From Catenovulum maritimum (GTDB lineage: Bacteria > Pseudomonadota > Gammaproteobacteria > Enterobacterales > Alteromonadaceae): a stretch of 64,000 nt of DNA. The notes under the pieces were generated by a model. That model made no database searches, was not told the origin of the DNA, and saw only the letters and a list, made by a program, of their open reading frames with translations. The stretch lies in NCBI RefSeq assembly GCF_001050375.1, contig NZ_KQ130482.1, positions 450,954 through 514,953 of the forward strand, read 5' to 3'. Positions within the stretch are counted from its first letter, which is position 1. Every line of letters starts with the position of its first letter. The position numbers and the translations under genes were made by a program. Positions 58,500 to 64,000 of this stretch are shown here, piece after piece.

Positions 58500-61400
58500 A
58501 TGGCGACTCAATTTAAGTACAAACCTATAGTACTGATGGTTGCATCTGTACTATCTGCAAGCCAAATGGCATATGCCGCAGAAGCTGAAAATGATAAGAA
58601 AAAGAAGCAAAATGAGACAGACCCTGAAGTAATTGAGGTGACGGGTTACCGTGGTAGTGTTCTTAAATCTATGCTCGAAAAGCGAGCTACCGCTAATGTT
58701 TCTGATTCGATCTTCGCTGAAGATATCGGTAAATCAACCGACCAAAATATCGCTGATGCACTTTCTCGTGTAACTGGTATTTCGATTCAATCAGAAGGTG
58801 GTGAAGGTACTAAAATTTCTGTTCGTGGTACTAACCCTAACCAAAACGTAATTACACTAAATGGTGTGCAGCTAACGAGTGCTGGTGATAACCAAGGTGT
58901 AGACCTTTCAGCATTTTCTTCAGATATCCTATCAAAAATCACAGTTGTGAAAACAGCAAGTGCTGATCACGACGAAGGTTCTTTAGGTGCAACTGTTAAT
59001 CTTGAGACGGGTAAACCACTAAATCGTAAAAACAATGCGCGTAGCTTGACTATACAGGGTCGATACAATGGCTTGTCGGAAGAGTCTGATTATAAATTGT
59101 CAGGTTCTTTTTCTGACAAATTCTTAGATGAGACTTTTGGTTTTGCTGCAACTGTATTTAAAGAAACGCAATCGTTCCGCTCAGATCGATTCATCGTTGC
59201 TGAAAACCAATATCAAGCGGTACAAATTCCTTTAGCATCCGATCAAAATGGTGATATGTTAACCGATACGCACGCAATTTTACGTGGTGCGGCTCAATAT
59301 TCAATGTTACAAAACAAGCGAGATCGTCAAGGTGGTAACTTCGTTTTTCAATGGCTACCAACAGATACGACGAATGTCTTAGTTGATTTTAACTACAGCA
59401 AACAGACTCTAGTGAACGACGATTTAGCCATTCAAACCAGAACTCGTGCTGATAGTAGTTTATTGGAGAAAGGCGTTAAGCATGACTCTTTACCAAATAA
59501 TGATGATATCGCTAATTTCAGTGATCCTGCCTTAGACTGGATTCATATTAATACAGATACGCATACGGTAGATAAGTATGTTAATCGTTTTGGTGACGGT
59601 GGCTATAACCGTGCAGAAGGTATCAAAGATATCGTCAATAAATCAGGTGGTATTCGCATAGAGCAGTATGTCACTGACGATTTAAGAATGGACTTTAATG
59701 TTAGTTATTCTGAAACGGTTGAAAACCCAGGCCCATCAAGTTTTATCACAATGCAAGGTTTCCAAATTCCACAGACAAGACTAGCGCTTGCTGGTGAATA
59801 CGGTACAAATGGTGGTATTCAACCTGTTGGGTATGACTGTAGAGACAAAGCTAACGGTGTCTGTGAACTTGAATTTGGTAATGGTTTAATTGTACATAAT
59901 GACCCTGACACAAACTTTGATAATGACGTTATTACAGGTTTTAATCCAGATGACCGCGCCGCAACCAACATAGGTTATATGGGACGCACAGTTCGTAGTA
60001 TTGAAGATACTTTTAAAAGCGCATCTTTAGATTTTGATTGGGATGTTGAATTTGGTCCTTTAGTTAAACTTGAGTTTGGTGCTAAAGCTAACCAGCGTAC
60101 AAAATTTGTCGATAATCAAGTAGGTAAGTTTGATAATACTACCCAAGCGACGACAGTGCCTGTATTTGATAATGACGGCAACTATGTTACGGATAAAGTT
60201 ATTAAAGCTGGCGATACAGTTACTGAAATTTTAGGTTCAGAGATAGCCAGCACGGAAGAATTTCCGCACAACAACTTTATGGAAGAATTAGGTGTAAGTC
60301 GCAACGCTGCGACAGACGGTTGGCCTATGATCGACTCTACGCTTGCATTTGAACGTGCATTAGGCTCGGCTGATGCGGCTTTAACCGTTAATAACTCGCA
60401 AACGCGTGAAATGAACATTGACACGCAAGCGGCTTACTTAAAACTGAATTTTTCAGCAATTGATGATAGGTTAACTGCAGATGTCGGTTTACGTTACGTT
60501 AAAGATGAAGTAAATACTTGGGGTTATTCGGGTACTACTTATCAAACTGATCCTGTTTTATTACACCGTATTTTTGACCCTTTCTATGCGCTGCAATTAC
60601 GTAATAGCGCAAACCCTTCATGTCATGGCCAATCAACCGCGAATACAGGGCCTTACGAATTAGCCGATGGTTTCACTACTGCAGACGGCCAAACTTCAGT
60701 CGAATACGACACAACTACGCCAGGTAGAGAATACGCTTATGCACGTGTCGACGGGCTAGGTTGGTATCACAATGGAACACTTGATGACAGTAGTGATGAT
60801 ATTCGGCTTAAGAAGCTAATCGACACTAACGAAGCATGTTACGACCCATACACTGATATGTATCAAGGTTTTGCAGTAAATGCGCAAGGCCAACCTAATG
60901 TCGGCTGGGTAACTTTTGCACGTCATTCAGATGTCACTACCTCTACTAACTACCATATGTTTACTGATCAGCATTTAAATGCTGGCACAGATGAATTGGT
61001 TCGTGATCGCAAAGATATTCAAAACTTCAGAACAACTGGCAACAATGAATACAGCATGCTATTGCCAAGTTTGAACCTAAATTTTGCGCTTTCAGACGAC
61101 TTGATAACACGTTTTGCTGTATCAAAAACTATGTCTCGTCCTAGAATTGACTCTTTAAAACCTGGTTTTAGTGTTACTGAATCGGTGTGGGGAACACGAG
61201 CGGGTAATAGGGTTACCTTGAGTAATCCAAAATTAGTGCCATTAGAGTCTAAAAATTTAGATTTATCTGTTGAATGGTACTTCAATAAGACAGGTATGGT
61301 CGGTGCTGCTTTCTTCTATAAAGATATGACAAACTTTGAAGAAACCGTTGATTATAAAGCTTACCTAGATGATCTGCGTATCGCAAATTTGGATGGTTAC

Positions 61401-62213
61401 AATGCTGATAACTTGTTAAAAACACAAGCAGAAGTGATTGAAGACTTTAGTTCAGACGAAGATAAAATGGGCGTTTGTTTCCCTAAACGTGCGATTGCTG
61501 ACCAAGTTCGTCAAGATTACTTTATCTCAGGTGATTTCGATAACGAAGGTGGTGTAACTACTCAAGAGTTACTTGACAAGTGTGCGCTATTTAATGTTGA
61601 GGAAATACGCAATGGTAAAGGCGCTGAGATTGCTGGGGTTGAGTTGCAGTACCAACAAAGTTACGACTTTTTACCAGGGCTTTGGTCTGGCTTAGGCATC
61701 AACGCTAATTATACTTATCAAGAATCACAACAAGAAGCGGATGCACAAGCTATCGCTTTAGGTTTAGCAGCGCTGCCATCTGAAAGAACACCAACTCATA
61801 GTTATAATGCGACTGTCTACTGGGAAAAATTTGGCCACCAGTTGCGTTTATCTTATCGTGGTAAGTCTGATGAATTAGTTCAGACGTCTTGGGGCGAAGG
61901 TGCCTTATGGCAAGAAGGCGACACTGGTCTAGATTTTAACGCGAGTTATAAAATCAATAACCAAATGACAGTCTCTTTCCAAGCTTTAAATATTACGGAT
62001 ACTGCAACCCGTCATTATTACACAAGTCGAAATATGTGGATGGGGGATTATATGTTGAATGATGATGGAAGTCAGATTCTAGAAGGCGGTCTTCCAGTAG
62101 AAGCTCCATTTGATGAAGGTAACGCATTAGTTGACGACGTATACAAAGGTCGAACTCAGATGATGTATAAAACGGGTACAAATTACCGCCTTAACTTACG
62201 TGTTAACTTTTGA
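58500..62213 (+). CDS. Large TonB-dependent receptor
   Basis: The 1237-residue outer-membrane transporter has a signal peptide cleaved after A26. A TonB-box-like EVIEVTGYRGS follows. The plug domain (about 55-165) has DQNIADALSRVTGISI and ISVRGTNPNQN. A very long barrel with big extracellular loops ends in the membrane-type sequence YRLNLRVNF with a terminal Phe. Such large receptors import oligosaccharides in gammaproteobacterial polysaccharide loci; no SusD-type partner is adjacent. GGAGG lies just before the ATG. A surface lipoprotein gene starts 18 bases downstream, so the two are likely co-transcribed. The substrate is inferred only from the ulvan/agar context. Confidence 0.95.
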   Translation: MATQFKYKPIVLMVASVLSASQMAYAAEAENDKKKKQNETDPEVIEVTGYRGSVLKSMLEKRATANVSDSIFAEDIGKSTDQNIADALSRVTGISIQSEGGEGTKISVRGTNPNQNVITLNGVQLTSAGDNQGVDLSAFSSDILSKITVVKTASADHDEGSLGATVNLETGKPLNRKNNARSLTIQGRYNGLSEESDYKLSGSFSDKFLDETFGFAATVFKETQSFRSDRFIVAENQYQAVQIPLASDQNGDMLTDTHAILRGAAQYSMLQNKRDRQGGNFVFQWLPTDTTNVLVDFNYSKQTLVNDDLAIQTRTRADSSLLEKGVKHDSLPNNDDIANFSDPALDWIHINTDTHTVDKYVNRFGDGGYNRAEGIKDIVNKSGGIRIEQYVTDDLRMDFNVSYSETVENPGPSSFITMQGFQIPQTRLALAGEYGTNGGIQPVGYDCRDKANGVCELEFGNGLIVHNDPDTNFDNDVITGFNPDDRAATNIGYMGRTVRSIEDTFKSASLDFDWDVEFGPLVKLEFGAKANQRTKFVDNQVGKFDNTTQATTVPVFDNDGNYVTDKVIKAGDTVTEILGSEIASTEEFPHNNFMEELGVSRNAATDGWPMIDSTLAFERALGSADAALTVNNSQTREMNIDTQAAYLKLNFSAIDDRLTADVGLRYVKDEVNTWGYSGTTYQTDPVLLHRIFDPFYALQLRNSANPSCHGQSTANTGPYELADGFTTADGQTSVEYDTTTPGREYAYARVDGLGWYHNGTLDDSSDDIRLKKLIDTNEACYDPYTDMYQGFAVNAQGQPNVGWVTFARHSDVTTSTNYHMFTDQHLNAGTDELVRDRKDIQNFRTTGNNEYSMLLPSLNLNFALSDDLITRFAVSKTMSRPRIDSLKPGFSVTESVWGTRAGNRVTLSNPKLVPLESKNLDLSVEWYFNKTGMVGAAFFYKDMTNFEETVDYKAYLDDLRIANLDGYNADNLLKTQAEVIEDFSSDEDKMGVCFPKRAIADQVRQDYFISGDFDNEGGVTTQELLDKCALFNVEEIRNGKGAEIAGVELQYQQSYDFLPGLWSGLGINANYTYQESQQEADAQAIALGLAALPSERTPTHSYNATVYWEKFGHQLRLSYRGKSDELVQTSWGEGALWQEGDTGLDFNASYKINNQMTVSFQALNITDTATRHYYTSRNMWMGDYMLNDDGSQILEGGLPVEAPFDEGNALVDDVYKGRTQMMYKTGTNYRLNLRVNF

Positions 62214-62231
62214 TAGCGAGGTAACTAGATT

Positions 62232-64000
62232 ATGAAATTTTTTACAAAAACGATAGTAGCATCTTTTATCTCTGTTGCACTTGTTGGCTGTGGTGTTGAT
62301 GTTGAAGAAAAACCAAAGAAAGGCAGTAACAACGCGCCTATAGTTTCACCTGCATTGCTTGAAGTTAATTTTATGGAATCAGATACGGGCTATGATGACC
62401 CGAATGGTGGTGCCGATAAAGTTGATTATACATTTGTCGACTTAAAGGAAGGTGTATCTGACCCTGATACTTTGGACCGAGTTGCAATCAAATCAATTCG
62501 ACCGATTTGGACGGATTGGTGTTTAGACACTGAAACCCCTGATGCTGACGGTTGTATTGATGACAGACCTAAAATTTCTACAGAGGAGTTTGGCTTTGAA
62601 ATTTTAAATGATAAGGTCAAAGTGACGCCAACCGCGTTTGCGCCTATGTTGACTGATGAGCTTAGAGCATTTTTGCATTTAGAAGTAATATTTACTGATG
62701 GTGAAGCTGAAGTTTCTCGTGAAGTGAAAATTACAGTACAAGGTGAAGATTATGCTCCTGTCATAGATCAAGTTAAAGTCACTGAAGCAAAAGTTGTGGT
62801 TGCTGAGCGTGATCCGCAAGTGGTTGTTAACTTACTTGAGCATGCATCAGATAAAGATATCACTGATATGGCTATGTTTATTGTCAATAACGGTGCTACA
62901 GGCTTTGAAGAACTGCAATTTCCAATTGTACAAGACCTATGGTTAAAAGAATGTACGCAATACATTTTTCCAGCGCTTACAGATGCGGAAAAGGCTGGCA
63001 AAACGGATGCTGAAATTGCAGTCATTCAAGCACAATTGGACTATGATAACCAACCATTACACGATGGCGCATTTTCTTGTAAGAAAGGATTCGGCAGTGA
63101 GTCAACTTTAACCGTTGACCCTTCGGTTTATGCTGATGAATTGTTTATTAAAGAGAAAAGGAATGTTGGTATTTCTTACACATTAACGGATGGCACGAAA
63201 GAAATTAGTGGTGTTAAAGTTGTTACTATAAGCGGTTTGCCACCAATTGGCTTCCCAGCGTTTAAAGCAGCTGAACATACAATTAATATTGAGGAATCCG
63301 GTGAAACCAATGGTGTTGTTGCGGTTGACTTGTTAGAACTAACAGAAGGCGATAATTTAGTCGCTATCAACTTAGTCCAAAAAGACAAAGCTGCACTCGA
63401 ATATGGTTTAACTTGGGACGGTAGTAATACCCTTAATGTTAATACTCATGCTTTCTTTGCTGAAACGCAACCGGGTCAACCACATGAGCTAATGTTTGAA
63501 TACAAGCTTCAAAATAGTGATTCTGGTGATGAAAGTGTCCAAACGCGCACATTAACAGTCGCGATTGCAGAGCGTAACTTTAACTTATTCCGTGCAGACT
63601 TAGATGCAGGATTAGATACACCAGACTCAAGTTTATTCTTGGATCCAAATGGCTTTACGCATGTTACTGACTTGGTTCAAGCGGGTGCCGGTGCTAAGCA
63701 ATCTATTGCTAAGAAAACAAATGATATTCCTGCGGCTAAGTTTCCTGACTTGGTTAAAGATAAGAAATATTATATTTCTTGGTGGTTTAAAAATGACGAA
63801 GCATCCGATCTAGAAGTAATGCCTATGGTAACTTTTGCTAATGGCCGAGCGCCAGCAGCAAATCAACTGTGGTCAGCAGGTTGGTGGGGCGGCTACCGTT
63901 TACCATATAAAGCTGCTGATGTAGGTGAATGGCGTGAGTGGTGGTACACACACAATACAGGTACATCACCTGTAGCTGATCCTGATTTATTAGGTATGTA
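62232..64000 (+). CDS. Surface lipoprotein with Ig/cadherin-like repeats, 3' end outside window
   Basis: The frame is open to the window edge (about 589 residues visible). A signal peptide ends in the lipobox L-V-G-C20. Acidic beta-rich repeats follow, of the cadherin/Ig-like type, with phrases such as NNAPIVSPALLEVNF, YAPVIDQVKV and TNGVVAVDLLELTEGDN. The last visible part (about 450 onward, beginning NFNLFRADLDAG) looks like a carbohydrate-binding jelly-roll, with many aromatics (YYISWWFKN, WSAGWWGGYRLP, WREWWYTH). Lying 18 bases after the TonB receptor, it is likely a surface glycan-binding partner that takes the place of a SusD-like protein. I do not recognise a named family. The start is ATG 62232, behind GAGG. 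Confidence 0.8.
   Translation, partial: MKFFTKTIVASFISVALVGCGVDVEEKPKKGSNNAPIVSPALLEVNFMESDTGYDDPNGGADKVDYTFVDLKEGVSDPDTLDRVAIKSIRPIWTDWCLDTETPDADGCIDDRPKISTEEFGFEILNDKVKVTPTAFAPMLTDELRAFLHLEVIFTDGEAEVSREVKITVQGEDYAPVIDQVKVTEAKVVVAERDPQVVVNLLEHASDKDITDMAMFIVNNGATGFEELQFPIVQDLWLKECTQYIFPALTDAEKAGKTDAEIAVIQAQLDYDNQPLHDGAFSCKKGFGSESTLTVDPSVYADELFIKEKRNVGISYTLTDGTKEISGVKVVTISGLPPIGFPAFKAAEHTINIEESGETNGVVAVDLLELTEGDNLVAINLVQKDKAALEYGLTWDGSNTLNVNTHAFFAETQPGQPHELMFEYKLQNSDSGDESVQTRTLTVAIAERNFNLFRADLDAGLDTPDSSLFLDPNGFTHVTDLVQAGAGAKQSIAKKTNDIPAAKFPDLVKDKKYYISWWFKNDEASDLEVMPMVTFANGRAPAANQLWSAGWWGGYRLPYKAADVGEWREWWYTHNTGTSPVADPDLLGM

Noticed and set aside
58500-64000. SusC/SusD pair of the Bacteroidetes type
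   Set aside because: The receptor lacks the SusC N-terminal extension and the next gene shows no SusD-type helical repeats; the layout is gammaproteobacterial.

Overview
The window looks like chromosomal DNA of a marine, AT-rich, motile gammaproteobacterium of the Alteromonadales type that degrades seaweed polysaccharides. The housekeeping genes (queA-tgt-yajC-secD-secF, fadI-fadJ, nadE-glnB, metA, metH, putA, proS, a SulA homologue with LexA boxes) have typical gammaproteobacterial sequences and order. The accessory part is packed with exported carbohydrate-active enzymes, sulfatases and a very large TonB-dependent receptor. The genus cannot be fixed by eye; an agarolytic Alteromonadaceae relative is the best guess.

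Layout. 1-5.5 kb: end of an exported protein gene, a chemoreceptor, a DEDDh exonuclease-like gene and a GH43 lipoprotein. 5.8-14.5 kb: putA, then metA under four tandem MetJ boxes, then metH. 14.7-18.5 kb: an isolated short flagellin, a periplasmic sugar-binding-like protein whose ribosome binding site lies in a hairpin, an internally duplicated unknown protein and an SOS-controlled sulA. 18.8-26.5 kb: proS, a probable small RNA unit, and queA-tgt-yajC-secDF. 26.8-34.2 kb: ppnP, fadIJ, nadE-glnB-rhodanese and tpiA.

34.5-64 kb is one long polysaccharide-utilisation region: two sulfatases of different types, a GH105 unsaturated uronyl hydrolase, a GH16 agarase with a CBM13 domain, a PL24/PL25-type ulvan lyase, a PEP-CTERM protein with a cohesin-like domain, an MFS sugar transporter, a LacI-family regulator, an unrecognised large secreted hydrolase-like protein, a flavin-dependent halogenase homologue, a DUF1080 lipoprotein, a second GH16 lipoprotein, a beta-helix protein with a GlyGly-CTERM tail, a 1237-residue TonB receptor and the start of a surface lipoprotein. 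The inferred logic is that surface enzymes cut ulvan (lyase, then GH105 and sulfatase) and agar/porphyran-type galactans (two GH16 enzymes), the TonB receptor imports oligosaccharides, and the MFS carrier takes sugars into the cytoplasm.

Two features stand out. First, the ulvan lyase ends in a two-loop dockerin-like module, and 14 bases downstream lies a small gene for a PEP-CTERM protein whose only domain looks like a cohesin. This suggests a minimal two-gene, cellulosome-like arrangement that holds an ulvan lyase at the cell surface. Second, a palindrome, ATTGTNNACAAT, recurs at most promoters of the polysaccharide region, usually where the -35 element should be. It suggests a single local regulon, possibly controlled by the LacI-type protein encoded in the middle of it.
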